Shown piece by piece: positions 6,439-15,751 of a DNA stretch of 64,000 nt. Position numbers and translations under genes: made by a program. The notes beneath the pieces are model-generated. The model was not told the DNA's origin. It saw only the letters and a program-made list of their open reading frames with translations, and did not search any database. The DNA comes from a virus. Location of the stretch: positions 1 to 64,000 of IMG/VR virus record IMGVR_UViG_3300017917_001910; one strand, given 5' to 3'. Position 1 is the first letter of the stretch. The number at the start of each line of letters is the position of its first letter.

Positions 6439-6730
6439 TCTTAGAAGCTAAGTCGGTTGTAAACATATAACGATATCTCATTAATAATCTTTGCATCTTT
6501 TGACGAGATTTATATTCTTCAAAAGTCTCTACATCACTACGTTTGTTTGGTAATGCTGTAATATCATTAACTAATCTTAAGTTAGAATCTAAAGATTCAT
6601 CAATAATCCAATTTACAAATCTAAAGTGCTGTTTAGCACCGATTACATAACTTGGAACAGACATATTCATATTCTTTAAAAATGATTCTTTAAGTCTGTT
6701 TGTTTCGTGTATAATTGCTGTATTTATCAT
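6428..6730 (-). CDS. Unknown protein between clamp and clamp loader (100 aa)
   Basis: I do not recognise it. The sequence is helical and charged, with a basic C-terminal half (KSRQKMQRLLMRYRYMF). Its stop overlaps the gp44-like start by 11 bases and its start is 9 bases past the clamp stop, so it is co-transcribed with the replisome. In T4 this position is held by RegA, but no RegA motif is visible here. A small replication or translation-control protein is a guess from position only. Confidence 0.5.
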   Translation of the reverse strand: MINTAIIHETNRLKESFLKNMNMSVPSYVIGAKQHFRFVNWIIDESLDSNLRLVNDITALPNKRSDVETFEEYKSRQKMQRLLMRYRYMFTTDLASKNVN

Positions 6731-6739
6731 GATATAATG

Positions 6740-7456
6740 TTATTGTATGCTCAACTGAACTAAGTAATAAGTACTGTTAAAATCTTTACCTGTAAAGGTA
6801 ACTCTAGCTAATCCTTGCCCAGATACTTCAAATATTCCTGATTCTGCTCCTTTATTTGCAGTTAAGATTTCTTTAAAGATATTAGCAGAGAAACAAGTAG
6901 CACTTAATTTATTATGCGATGTAGCATCTACATTAAACTTAATTCTATTAGTATTTACTGTCGAATAGTTAAGTAAGATTTCTGATGATATTGCATCTGA
7001 TACTACTGCAAAATTTTCTGCTTCTGGCATACCATTCTTAGCTTTTAAGAATTTTTCAGAGAATTCTTTAGTAATATTAATGCTCACATCAAATTGAGGA
7101 AGTGTTTTTACTTTTGGAACTGCTTTAATAACAGATAAATCCGCTAACATATAAGTAATCGATGTATTCTTATCTTCAACAATCATCGAGAATACTTTAT
7201 CTCCAACTTTAACGAACTTAATCTCTACTGAATCATCTAATACAGAAAGCATTTTTAATAATTGACTCGTAGTATATACTGCCAATTCTGCATCTTCCAT
7301 ATCAACGGATTGTAATGTAACTTCTCCAATTACATTTTGATTTGCGGAAATAAAAGAACATAATAACTGTCCTTCTTTTACAACTAACTTAACACTGTCG
7401 GTATTACCAGCTAAATAATAGCGATTGATAAAACTAACTAATTTTTCTTTTTGCAT
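6740..7456 (-). CDS. 45: Sliding clamp, gp45-like
   Basis: A 238-residue protein of the size of T4 gp45 (228). The pattern of two similar domains of alternating strands, with VYTTSQLLKMLSVLDDSVEIKF in the first domain and a strand-rich second half, fits the trimeric PCNA-type clamp that tethers DNA polymerase and, in T4, activates late transcription. It directly precedes the clamp loader genes in transcription order. The start follows an AAGTTATG context, with no Shine-Dalgarno sequence. High confidence from sequence plus neighbourhood. Confidence 0.85.
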   Translation of the reverse strand: MQKEKLVSFINRYYLAGNTDSVKLVVKEGQLLCSFISANQNVIGEVTLQSVDMEDAELAVYTTSQLLKMLSVLDDSVEIKFVKVGDKVFSMIVEDKNTSITYMLADLSVIKAVPKVKTLPQFDVSINITKEFSEKFLKAKNGMPEAENFAVVSDAISSEILLNYSTVNTNRIKFNVDATSHNKLSATCFSANIFKEILTANKGAESGIFEVSGQGLARVTFTGKDFNSTYYLVQLSIQ

Positions 7457-7494
7457 AACTTATTTTTTATTTTCTTAATTATAATGATTTTATT

Positions 7495-8703
7495 TTAATT
7501 TTCAAAGAAACTACTTAAAATTTCTCTGTTTTGGCTAGGAACCCAATCTCCTCCATAATTTACATAGTAATGTCTATACTTTTCGTAAATTTTATATGCA
7601 TTATCTGGCTGATCAAACATTTCATGTATTGATTTAAGTATAATATACATATCATTAGGAACAACGCCTTGTAATAACTCTACATCTCCAGAACAAAAAT
7701 CTGCAATATCATACATACCTTTATTAAATACTAATAAGTTTTGAATAGTAGCTCTGTCATAATATTCTTGTTTATAATCATTAACTACGCCCATTGTAAA
7801 GTTTTTAGATACTGGTGTATGATAAAGAACAGGTATTGGTTTTGTTTCTGTATACTTAATATCTCTAGAAACATGCATTTGCGTCCAATTTAATGTTCCA
7901 AAATTCGGAGCTAAAATAATATCTCCATATACTGGAAATTGTCCTGGCGAAGAACTATCCGTCATTAATTGAATTTTACCACCATAATGCTTATTTAAAA
8001 GCGCTTGATAAGTTCCAAGTACAAAAAAATCAGATACTTTAGAAATACCTAACATATGAATAAATTCATTTCTTGGATTTTCAAATTCGCGATTCTCTAA
8101 GAATAAAGCAATAGTATAAATAAAATCTACTAATCTACGACTACCTCCAACACACCATCCTTTAAAATCAAAATGCTTAACGGTATCATACCATAAATTC
8201 CATTGACTAGGATTATTTCCTTGAAGTACGTTTAAGAATTTAGTTTTACCAGATTGTTTACTTGCAAAATATTTAAAATTATCATAACTAAAATCTAATG
8301 ATTCTTGGAATCGTCCTTCATATTGAGTACGTGGCGGAATATCTAAATTCGCAGCAACGTCTGAATTTTCTTCTAAGAATGCTAAGATTTGATCTCTAAT
8401 ACCTACGTCCCATTTAATTGCTCCTGTGGCAATCTGGAAACCTCCTGAATCGCCAAATGTAAATACATTCTCTAATCCGAATGTTATACGAGCATCCATC
8501 TTTTTATAAAAATGCCCTGCTGTAATTAAGAAGTATGGGTGGCGAAATTCTTCTGGAAAATCTTCCGCATAAAATCTAGTTGTTAAACCAGGTTCAACTT
8601 CTCTATTCTTTTTTAAAGACGCTGCTGTTCCTCCTGCGGATAATGAAGGAATAAATAATGGCTTTCTGTTTGGGTTTGGTGCTGTGATTTTTGATAAATC
8701 CAT
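7495..8703 (-). CDS. dpdA: DpdA-like DNA transglycosylase (TGT family)
   Basis: A 402-residue member of the tRNA-guanine transglycosylase fold. FGDSGGFQIATG (about 83-94) matches the DSGGFQ substrate-pocket motif, and LDIPP at 120-124 and LMTDSSSPGQF supply aspartates in the positions expected for catalysis. Family members encoded by phages, called DpdA, exchange guanine in DNA for a 7-deazaguanine. Genes for making the precursor (folE, queD, queE) lie in the same window, which supports a DNA rather than tRNA role. No zinc-site cysteine cluster typical of bacterial TGT is seen. Promoter-like P5 and a terminator lie just upstream. Confidence 0.75.
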   Translation of the reverse strand: MDLSKITAPNPNRKPLFIPSLSAGGTAASLKKNREVEPGLTTRFYAEDFPEEFRHPYFLITAGHFYKKMDARITFGLENVFTFGDSGGFQIATGAIKWDVGIRDQILAFLEENSDVAANLDIPPRTQYEGRFQESLDFSYDNFKYFASKQSGKTKFLNVLQGNNPSQWNLWYDTVKHFDFKGWCVGGSRRLVDFIYTIALFLENREFENPRNEFIHMLGISKVSDFFVLGTYQALLNKHYGGKIQLMTDSSSPGQFPVYGDIILAPNFGTLNWTQMHVSRDIKYTETKPIPVLYHTPVSKNFTMGVVNDYKQEYYDRATIQNLLVFNKGMYDIADFCSGDVELLQGVVPNDMYIILKSIHEMFDQPDNAYKIYEKYRHYYVNYGGDWVPSQNREILSSFFEN

Positions 8704-8720
8704 TTTATAACTTATTTTTT

Positions 8721-8759
8721 ATCTAATATAAAGATATTATTTCATATATCCTAATGTAT
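8721..8759 (-). promoter_or_regulatory. Promoter-like element P5 upstream of the dpdA-like gene
   Basis: On the minus strand ATTAGGATATATGAAATAA is followed by CTTTATATTAGATAA. The first half is shared with P3 and P4; the second half (TATATTAGATAA) is shared with P7. It lies directly downstream of a terminator (8766-8791) and upstream of the dpdA-like gene, as expected for a new transcription start. Confidence 0.5.
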
Positions 8760-8765
8760 GAACAT

Positions 8766-8791
8766 AAAAAAAGCCCTTAATTAGGGGCTTT
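8766..8791 (-). terminator. Rho-independent terminator
   Basis: Minus-strand hairpin AAGCCCCTAATTAAGGGCTT followed by a T-run, 13 bases past the stop of the gene 8804..9583. It would end the transcript of the two head-targeted genes before P5. Confidence 0.85.
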
Positions 8792-8803
8792 AATTATTTA
8801 TGA

Positions 8804-9583
8804 TTATTTCTTTAATCCGTCATTTATTAAATAAAAAAAGTTAGATTTACTATCTCGTTTAATTTCTGGATATACTTCTTTTAGTATATCGTATATTTTA
8901 AATGCTAACTTTGGGTCGATGCTGAATAAATTTAATTCTTCTTTACCAGATATATCTTGTTCTTTTAATTTCTTTTTAGGTCTTTTATTGAAACTAGCAA
9001 ATTTATCTACCGGTGCTGGTCCGGTTTTCTTTATTATGTATAAAGTAATAAACGAAAGGGTTGCAATAGTAAAGAATACAAAAAATGCATACATACCTAA
9101 TTTAAACCAAATACTTCCTTCAGTTGCTTGGGCGCCATACAAATCAACCATAATCTTCATTACATCAGATTCAGCCATTCCTTGGATTGTTTTGTAATAC
9201 CATTGATTGAATGATCTGTCTATGTATTGTAGACCACCGGCAACAGATAATAGTCCACTTACAAAAGAACCTATCCCTCCACCTAATAAACCACCTTTTG
9301 CAAATTGTTTAAGCCTGTCTACAAAGCCTTCATTTAAGCTTTGTGAGTCTGTTTCTAACTCCATTTGGGCTTTTTCCATAGATCCTTGTGGAAGGGGCTT
9401 AGTAGTTAAGTTATCTATATTAACGTGATTAGAAGCTTCTTCGTAGTTATCTTTAGCAGCCTTTACTGCCGCTGCTTTAATCTTTGATAAAAAGTCTGTT
9501 AGCTTAGATTCAGTTAGTTGTTGTTCAAATACTGCTAGTTGAATTTCTTCCTTAATGATCTTTTTTAAATCTGATTTTTTCAT
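8804..9583 (-). CDS. Head-targeted membrane-type protein with capsid-targeting-like N-terminus
   Basis: The first 21 residues (MKKSDLKKIIKEEIQLAVFE then QQ) form a charged amphipathic helix like those on several other proteins here and like the T4 capsid-targeting sequence. The middle carries a glycine-rich hydrophobic stretch (about 93-118) and a strong membrane segment (about 165-190, FFVFFTIATLSFITLYII) followed by basic residues. Function unknown. By analogy with T4 internal head proteins it may be packed in the capsid and reach the host membrane at injection, which is an inference. It directly follows another targeted gene with a one-base spacing. Confidence 0.6.
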   Translation of the reverse strand: MKKSDLKKIIKEEIQLAVFEQQLTESKLTDFLSKIKAAAVKAAKDNYEEASNHVNIDNLTTKPLPQGSMEKAQMELETDSQSLNEGFVDRLKQFAKGGLLGGGIGSFVSGLLSVAGGLQYIDRSFNQWYYKTIQGMAESDVMKIMVDLYGAQATEGSIWFKLGMYAFFVFFTIATLSFITLYIIKKTGPAPVDKFASFNKRPKKKLKEQDISGKEELNLFSIDPKLAFKIYDILKEVYPEIKRDSKSNFFYLINDGLKK

Positions 9584-10204
9584 TTATTTCTTTTTGAAGT
9601 TAGGATTTTTTAAGATAGCTTTTTTCATTAAAGCTATGTCACTATGATACTGAGCAATCCTATCTGTACTATTAACAGATGGATTACTAATTTGATACTT
9701 GTTTGTACCCTTCTTGATAAGAACTTTTTTATCTATCAATTCTTTTATCATTTGATCAAAGCTACCTTTGTATTGATACACATCTTTATTTTCACGTACT
9801 CTAATCATTCCTTGATCAGTACTTGCTTCTTTTTCCAAGTATGCAACTGTGATTCCGTTTGGACCACTACCCATCACTTCATAGGTTTTTGTATTGTAAG
9901 AACTTTCACTTTCTATAGTCCCTTGTATAAGTTCAAGTACAGCATCTAATGGACCAGTCATAGTTTCCTCTGCTTCCATAGTACCAGCAGCTAATTCTTT
10001 AGGATTTTCTAGACCAGCCTTTTTATAGATTCTTGCAAGAGTCATTTGCATATCGTCATGGGCACCTTCATCCTCTGGGTAACGTATACGTGATTTTAAA
10101 GCTGTTTTAAGTGCGGTTAATAAAGCAGGGTCAATAGTTACATTTTCCTTTAATACTTTACGAATCTCTTCTTTGATCAATTCTTTTAGTTCTAATTTTT
10201 TCAT
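9584..10204 (-). CDS. Head-targeted protein, unknown function (206 aa)
   Basis: Starts with MKKLELKELIKEEIRKVLKE followed by N, the same targeting-like helix with a LKE|N end that fits the (L/I)xE cleavage rule of T4 gp21. The rest is soluble, with an acidic region (GTMEAEETMTGPLD) and a basic, winged-helix-like C-terminal third (SFDQMIKELIDKKVLIKKG...). No known domain is certain. It is adjacent to and in line with the membrane-type targeted protein 8804..9583 and ends in FKKK. Confidence 0.55.
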   Translation of the reverse strand: MKKLELKELIKEEIRKVLKENVTIDPALLTALKTALKSRIRYPEDEGAHDDMQMTLARIYKKAGLENPKELAAGTMEAEETMTGPLDAVLELIQGTIESESSYNTKTYEVMGSGPNGITVAYLEKEASTDQGMIRVRENKDVYQYKGSFDQMIKELIDKKVLIKKGTNKYQISNPSVNSTDRIAQYHSDIALMKKAILKNPNFKKK

Positions 10205-10221
10205 ATTTATATTTAATATAA

Positions 10222-11316
10222 TTATTGTTCCAAATAAAAAACATTATCTTTTAACGCTTCTATTCTATAATAATTGGTATCTAAATGTTTTGCCCATTCT
10301 TCAATACCTTCTTTATATATATCATAGTTCTCCATACGGTCTTTGATATAATCTATAATTGTTGTATAATTTTCCGTGTAGTTTAAATAACTTAATGTCC
10401 ATTCCGACGGATATCTCCATTTTTCTGGAACTATTTCTTTAAAGTTTAATCTGTCAGGTGCTAATGGTATTGCTCCGTGCATTATAGCTTCAAAGGCTGT
10501 TATAGAAGAAGAATCAATTAAATCTAAGATTAATACGTATTTAGAAGAAGCTAATAATCCATGATATTGAGTTTCGTTTGGCATTTTATCTTCTATACAT
10601 ACCCATTCGTATTGAGGCATTGCTCGTTGCAGTTCACGAAATATAATCATGTTACGATCTACTGTACCTTTATCAGCAAATAAAATCATATCACGTTTCT
10701 TTGTTTTTTTAAATTGCTCAGCATAATCACGTACATGAGCCATTGGAGGTCCGGCTTTTTGAACTCGTCCCGGAGTATTAAATAAATTCTTTGCTCCGAA
10801 TGTTTTAAATAAGCTCTTAAGTAAAGATAAATGATAATCACTATCATAATAGTTATGATTAATAGCAGCTACTAAAGCTCGTTCTGCATTTTTTTGCCAT
10901 GTTAATGTTTTAGCAAATGCTAGATATGATGTTTTATTAAATGACCCAGTTTGCCAAAATCCATGAATCCAAACAGGTATACGATACACTGTAGATAAAT
11001 AACGTAATTGAAAGATAGCAGGGTTCCAAGCATCCATAAAAATAAAATGATCTCCTTGGTGTACTTCTTTATTGTAAAAAAGCTCCGCAAATCTGGTAGA
11101 CTGCGAAGCTTGTTGATTTACAATATCTTTAAATGTTAATGGACTATTATCTATAATTGATAATGGGTTCGGCTGAATATCATAAAGAGTCTTTACTTGA
11201 TACTTAAGTGATTTCTTTTGGATATACTCCTCTAAACAATCTCGAAGATTATTTTGCCAATTACGTATATATTTTAATTCAATAGTCTTACTGTCTAAGA
11301 TATATATCGTCTTCAT
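10222..11316 (-). CDS. GT-B type glycosyltransferase-like protein, paralogue 1
   Basis: I use the internal ATG at 11316 because it overlaps the upstream stop (TAATG) and aligns with the start of the paralogue at 18678..19733 (MKTIYILDSK against MKTLHLIDLE). The two share DAWNPxIxQxxYxS, an HGFWQTGS/HALWHAGS block, and the C-terminal EAIMHGAIPLAPDRL, which matches the donor-binding region of GT-B enzymes. The E-x7-E motif of GT4 enzymes is weaker here than in the paralogue. Sugar donor and acceptor unknown; modified DNA, a virion protein or host glycan are all possible. Confidence 0.6.
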   Translation of the reverse strand: MKTIYILDSKTIELKYIRNWQNNLRDCLEEYIQKKSLKYQVKTLYDIQPNPLSIIDNSPLTFKDIVNQQASQSTRFAELFYNKEVHQGDHFIFMDAWNPAIFQLRYLSTVYRIPVWIHGFWQTGSFNKTSYLAFAKTLTWQKNAERALVAAINHNYYDSDYHLSLLKSLFKTFGAKNLFNTPGRVQKAGPPMAHVRDYAEQFKKTKKRDMILFADKGTVDRNMIIFRELQRAMPQYEWVCIEDKMPNETQYHGLLASSKYVLILDLIDSSSITAFEAIMHGAIPLAPDRLNFKEIVPEKWRYPSEWTLSYLNYTENYTTIIDYIKDRMENYDIYKEGIEEWAKHLDTNYYRIEALKDNVFYLEQ

Positions 11317-11675
11317 TATACTAATTCGCAACGCGCACCATTTTCATTATCTTCCCAAACTTCGACCCAATTACATCCAAATTCATTAAGTATTTCTTTT
11401 GCGAGCATTTCGCAAGATCTATGATCAAATAAATGACTTCGAGAAGATTCATTATAATATTTTTCTTTAAGATAATCTATAATATCGCGCTTAAACATTA
11501 TAAATTCTTTATCTCGATCATCATGAAATACTTCTAACGAAGCTTTAAATGTGAATATGTGTCTATGATAGTCAGATAAGAATCCTACTTCTGGAAATAT
11601 ATCTTTTGCAGATTCCCATCTATGAATACCGTCTACATTAACGCTAACTATAACTGTTGTTTTTAAATCTCTCAT
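11316..11675 (-). CDS. Tunnel-fold (QueD/PTPS-like) candidate, 119 aa
   Basis: No certain family. The pattern VDGIHRWESA..., DYHRHIFTFKASLEV, DRDKEFIMFKRDI, SCEMLAKEIL and VEVWEDNENGA follows the order of 6-pyruvoyl-tetrahydropterin synthase-type folds (HxH, then a glutamate-bearing strand). The classical cysteine and the HGH motif are absent, so it is not a standard QueD. Its position between DNA polymerase and a glycosyltransferase, and the presence of other deazaguanine genes, make a pterin-like or purine-binding role plausible. The stop overlaps the next start. Confidence 0.45.
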   Translation of the reverse strand: MRDLKTTVIVSVNVDGIHRWESAKDIFPEVGFLSDYHRHIFTFKASLEVFHDDRDKEFIMFKRDIIDYLKEKYYNESSRSHLFDHRSCEMLAKEILNEFGCNWVEVWEDNENGARCELV

Positions 11676-11697
11676 CCTATAATATAATAAAAACTAA

Positions 11698-14241
11698 TTA
11701 AAATTCAAAGAAATTTTTTCCGTAATTATTCTTCGGCACTTCTGACCAACCTAATGCTCCAAAGAAATCATTAAGTTTATTTTCTAAGGAAGCTTCAAAG
11801 ATGCTCGTATAATCAATATGTTCCTTAACGATAGAATAGATATCCATTGGATCATTAAAGCCCGTTAAAGCTAAGGTTTCGATACCTAATCGATTAGGTT
11901 TTAGGTAAGTCCATTTTATTTTATCTCCGTCACTAATAGGTGCCATAGAATTAATTTTAAAGTGTTCTAATAAGTCATTAAAATTAGCAGCAGATTTTGC
12001 ATGAATAGGCATACCTTTTGGTCTTGTTTTAAATATAGACCCAGTTTTCTTACAAGGATACTTACTTAATTCTTTAATACCAGAGATGGTCATAATATCA
12101 TAAATGTCTAATGAAGGTAATGAATCTTTAAGATCAAATATCTTATCAACGATTTCTTGCTTTTCTGCTTTATTAAGAATATCAATAATAATGCCTGACA
12201 TAAATCCTCTAAATGCTTTTGGAAATGAAGATCTTACAACATCTAATCCTTTTACATCTAGTTTATATTCTTTTTTACCATTTGTCATTTTAGATATACT
12301 TACACCCTTTTCAGAAATAATTTTTTGAGCATATCGCTTTTTTGCAATCCACATTGCCGTTTCAGACACATATTCTTGTTTTGTTTGAAAATGATGTTCT
12401 GTTGCATTAAATGCGTTCTTTGCAAAATCATTAAACGTTGAATTAATAACACTTTCACAAGCTACGGCTAATTTAAAAGTAATATCTGCACATTCATCTC
12501 TAGTTAATTCACGTCCTTGGTTTCTTTGCATCTTTTTAATTAACGGCATTGCTGAGAAGAATGCAGAATCCGTATCAATATACAATACATAATCAATGCC
12601 ACTCGTTCCTAATTTTTGGTTTAGCCAATTATTAGCATAATTCGTTTTATGCATAATAACTGCTTTACCTCCTAATGTAGTTCCTTCAGCATTATCAATA
12701 TCATAAAATCTAAATCCAGCATTACCTAAAACACCATATAAAGAATTAGATAAGATTTTCATTGTTAATTGACGCGAATCAAAGAAACGATACATTTTTT
12801 CATTACCAGATTCACCATATTTCTTTGCAAGTTGTCGATATTCTGTTCTTTCCGTATCCCATTTTTCTAAGATAGATGGAACTAATCCTTTTGTTTTAAG
12901 ATCATAAATAACGCCAACGGCTGAGATAGAAAAGTTATTTTCTTCTAAGAATCTTCTTAGCTCCATTCCTTTCCAAGACTTAGATTTATACTTATATACA
13001 TAAGTTTCATCATTCTTCATGAATTTTGTATGGTCCCAATTTTCAATCTTACATACCTTAGTTTCTGGAGAAATATTAATTGTTCTTTGAGTTGAAGGAT
13101 ATAAGGCTTTTAAGTCCAAGTCAAATACCCATTCATACAATCCTGGTTTAGGATCTTTTACAAATGCTCCTTCAAATCCATTTTCGTCAGAATCTTCATC
13201 TTCGTCACTTTCTTCTCTTAAGGGTTTATTAGTAGCAATGATTCCTAATCGATTTAAGTAAGTAAGACAAGCTCCATCCAAATATCTACTAGATGCAAAT
13301 ACATCTTCATAAGGAACATGTCCTTTATGAGCAATGTTTCTTGCTAATGTAATAAAGTCTAGTTTCTCATCTAAGTCTACAACCAATTGAACGTCATTAA
13401 TATTATACTCAATAAACTTTTCTAAATCTTGTTTATAAAGATTATCTAAGTCTCCTTCATACTGAATCTTTCCGCGACCTAATTCTTTTTGAGATATAAA
13501 TTCTAAAGCATAAGAAGGTTCTTCGTTATAAGTAAATGCTTTATACAAATACATATAATCTAGTGCAGCTACGCCACCAATATTCATTCTGTCTTTACGG
13601 AAGTCTTTTGAAACTACTCCTACTGGACTTAATTGCTTTGCTACATTAGCACCTAAAAGCTTTTTAGTTCTGTGATAAATATAAGGAACGTCAAATCCAT
13701 CTATATTCCATCCAGTTAAAATATCTGGGCTAATTTCTAGATAAAGTTGAAAGAATCTATTTAATAAGTCCTTTTCTGTTGAAAATGCTTCAAATATATA
13801 CTTATCTGTTCTTTTATTTTTTGTAAGATGTTCTTTATCTAATAATAATACATTCCAATCTTTAGAAATATTATCATATAAAGTTATTGCCGTGACTTCA
13901 TTATCTGCATCCCATGGAGTAGAATAACCATCACCTTTTGATACTTCAATATCAAAAAACAATGTAGTTATATCTTCTGAAATATCATCTGTATCTCCGT
14001 AATTATCTATTAGAACACGTATTTCAGGTCTTATATCTGATTCATATATAATTCCTCTTTGTTCATCTTCTTTATCCCAATTATAAACTTTCTCTACACG
14101 ATTACCGTCTAAAGCAGTATGCTTTCCGTTTGGAGCTTTAATATAAGCATATTTCTTATACTTAAAATTAAGACGACCTTTTTTATCGTCCCAAACAATT
14201 ACTTCGTTTTGTTCTCTATTGTAATATACGTTTTTATACAT
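11698..14241 (-). CDS. 43: Family B DNA polymerase, gp43-like
   Basis: 847 residues, close to T4 gp43 (898). The 3'-5' exonuclease domain shows LFFDIEVS (95-101), TGWNIDGFDVPYIYHR and YNINDVQLVVD. The polymerase domain shows motif A DLDLKALYPST, motif B KILSNSLYGVLGN and motif C YIDTDSAFF with the catalytic Asp pair, then KKRYAQKI. It is the replicative enzyme working with the clamp, clamp loader, SSB and helicase in this window. The C-terminal tail (GKNFFEF) may be the clamp-binding peptide. Transcription enters from the recombinase side. The gene is intact, without intein or intron. Confidence 0.95.
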   Translation of the reverse strand: MYKNVYYNREQNEVIVWDDKKGRLNFKYKKYAYIKAPNGKHTALDGNRVEKVYNWDKEDEQRGIIYESDIRPEIRVLIDNYGDTDDISEDITTLFFDIEVSKGDGYSTPWDADNEVTAITLYDNISKDWNVLLLDKEHLTKNKRTDKYIFEAFSTEKDLLNRFFQLYLEISPDILTGWNIDGFDVPYIYHRTKKLLGANVAKQLSPVGVVSKDFRKDRMNIGGVAALDYMYLYKAFTYNEEPSYALEFISQKELGRGKIQYEGDLDNLYKQDLEKFIEYNINDVQLVVDLDEKLDFITLARNIAHKGHVPYEDVFASSRYLDGACLTYLNRLGIIATNKPLREESDEDEDSDENGFEGAFVKDPKPGLYEWVFDLDLKALYPSTQRTINISPETKVCKIENWDHTKFMKNDETYVYKYKSKSWKGMELRRFLEENNFSISAVGVIYDLKTKGLVPSILEKWDTERTEYRQLAKKYGESGNEKMYRFFDSRQLTMKILSNSLYGVLGNAGFRFYDIDNAEGTTLGGKAVIMHKTNYANNWLNQKLGTSGIDYVLYIDTDSAFFSAMPLIKKMQRNQGRELTRDECADITFKLAVACESVINSTFNDFAKNAFNATEHHFQTKQEYVSETAMWIAKKRYAQKIISEKGVSISKMTNGKKEYKLDVKGLDVVRSSFPKAFRGFMSGIIIDILNKAEKQEIVDKIFDLKDSLPSLDIYDIMTISGIKELSKYPCKKTGSIFKTRPKGMPIHAKSAANFNDLLEHFKINSMAPISDGDKIKWTYLKPNRLGIETLALTGFNDPMDIYSIVKEHIDYTSIFEASLENKLNDFFGALGWSEVPKNNYGKNFFEF

Positions 14242-14263
14242 ATTTTAATATAATGATAATACC

Positions 14264-15061
14264 TTATATAGGCAAATTTATTTTAGATAAAAGTTGATTT
14301 GATACATGAGTGTAAATTTCAGTAGTTTTAATATTAGAATGACCTGCAAGTTTTTGTATTATTCTAATATCCGTCCCGGATTCTAATAAGGCAGTAAAAC
14401 AAGAATGTCGTAGCGTATGAATATGTCCCGATGAATCTATATATTTTTTATAAATTTTTTGACAACTACCTATTGAATAATAAAGAGAATCTTGCCCGTT
14501 AAATAGATATTCTATAGGCTTATATTGTTTAAAATACTCTCTAAGTAATGTTAATACATTTTCTGAGAGCGGTACAATCCTATCTTTTCTGCCTTTAGCA
14601 TTTTTAATGTGTATAAGCATCCTTTTCGAGTCAATATCCTCAATTTTTAGATTGACTATTTCAGACACTCGTAATCCAACTGAGTAGGTTAGTGTTAAGA
14701 TTGCTTTATGTTTAAGATTTTCTATTTTTTGCAGTTGTGTTTTGATAAGATTACTATCAACTACCTTCGGTAATTTCTTTTCTGATTTTGGTCTTTCTAT
14801 TTTAGATAAATGAATGTCTTTTTTATTTAGTATATACTTAGAAAATAATTTCAATGCTCCTATATATTGATTTTGTTGACTACAAGAAGTATATGGATAT
14901 TTTTCAAGGAATGAGACTATCTGTTGAGTTCTTACTTGATATGGGTCTTTAATTTTTTCCGTTTCTAAAAAAAGTTTTAAATAAGAAATATATAACTTGA
15001 TACTGTTATTAGAATAGTTTTTATATCTTAATTTTTCTTCAAAAATTTTAAGAATTTTCAT
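14264..15061 (-). CDS. Tyrosine recombinase (XerC/D- or IntI-like)
   Basis: 265 residues. An N-terminal SAM-like DNA-binding domain (1-90) precedes a catalytic domain with Arg131 (GLRVSE), Lys in AKGRKD (about 156-159), H215-T-L-R218-H, His241 (LAGHSN) and the nucleophile Tyr250 (TEIYTH). It cuts and rejoins DNA at specific sites through a covalent phosphotyrosine. It lies at the downstream end of hairpin array 2, with a core-like GTTATATGCAATGC site about 50 bases upstream of its start, so it is the best candidate for moving the cassettes. The IntI-specific insert was not identified with confidence; ordinary phage integrase is the alternative. Confidence 0.85.
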   Translation of the reverse strand: MKILKIFEEKLRYKNYSNNSIKLYISYLKLFLETEKIKDPYQVRTQQIVSFLEKYPYTSCSQQNQYIGALKLFSKYILNKKDIHLSKIERPKSEKKLPKVVDSNLIKTQLQKIENLKHKAILTLTYSVGLRVSEIVNLKIEDIDSKRMLIHIKNAKGRKDRIVPLSENVLTLLREYFKQYKPIEYLFNGQDSLYYSIGSCQKIYKKYIDSSGHIHTLRHSCFTALLESGTDIRIIQKLAGHSNIKTTEIYTHVSNQLLSKINLPI

Positions 15062-15113
15062 GTTTAAATTATTGATTTTATTAGAGATTTAGGTAGGTTA
15101 TGTATATATAATA

Positions 15114-15180
15114 GTTATATGCAATGCTACGTTTCTGCTTCGTATTAAGTTTGGTGTATAATCTTTTTGTTTTATTTTTT
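15114..15180 (+). repeat. Core-like site L upstream of the recombinase; inverted partner near 15,690-15,757
   Basis: GTTATATGCAATGCTAC at 15114-15130 matches the element C flank GTTATAAACAATGCTAC (16508-16524) at 15 of 17 positions. Further on, a CTTTTTGTTTTATTTTT block recurs inverted on the far side of the GNAT gene, where GTTATATGCAGTGC also lies on the minus strand (15,744-15,757). So the GNAT gene is flanked by inverted core-like ends. No full hairpin of the cassette type is evident here. Confidence 0.4.
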
Positions 15181-15196
15181 CTTCCACCACACAAAA

Positions 15197-15634
15197 TTAA
15201 CGATTATATACCATAAAAGGTGCTGTTGAATCTGTTTCAAAATTGTTATCTTCTTCTGAAACTCTAAAACCATTTTTAATATACCAATCTACTAATTCTT
15301 GTTGATTTAAACCACCGCTTGTTTTAATATTATTTGATATTGATGCTCTTAAAGATAGTGGTACACCTGTTTTATCAGAATATTTTTTTAGTTTATTAAG
15401 TAATTTAGTTGCGTATCCTTTACCTTTAATATCAGACCAAATTTCAGATATATAAATAGAAACTTCACCATCAGATAATTGTTCAATATTTAATTCAGCG
15501 TGTGCATATCCATCATCAATTTTAACTTCGTCTAATTCAAAATACAATAATTTATTTAATCTTGAATTTTCAAATATTTTCTGTTCATTCAAATATTCAC
15601 GTATAGTAGTTGCTATAAATTTTCTTAATTCCAT
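15197..15634 (-). CDS. GNAT acetyltransferase-like protein with targeting-like N-terminus
   Basis: I use ATG 15634 (MELRKFIATTIREYLNE then QK) because this start gives the same N-terminal helix and L-x-E end as the other head-targeted proteins; the longer frame adds 23 hydrophobic residues with no such likeness. The body has strand YAHAELNI, YISEIWSDIKGKGYATKLLNKL (the acetyl-CoA binding motif, KGKGYAT) and VDWYIKNGFRV, which fit the GNAT fold. The substrate is unknown. It lies between the recombinase and cassette element J. Confidence 0.65.
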   Translation of the reverse strand: MELRKFIATTIREYLNEQKIFENSRLNKLLYFELDEVKIDDGYAHAELNIEQLSDGEVSIYISEIWSDIKGKGYATKLLNKLKKYSDKTGVPLSLRASISNNIKTSGGLNQQELVDWYIKNGFRVSEEDNNFETDSTAPFMVYNR

Positions 15635-15751
15635 ATTATCAAATAGTTTTATTCTATATATAAATATCCAAATTTTAATTTCCCACTCACAAAAATAAAA
15701 CAAAAAGGTTCATCTCTCGTATCAAAGTTTGTAGGTTAAAACCGCACTGCA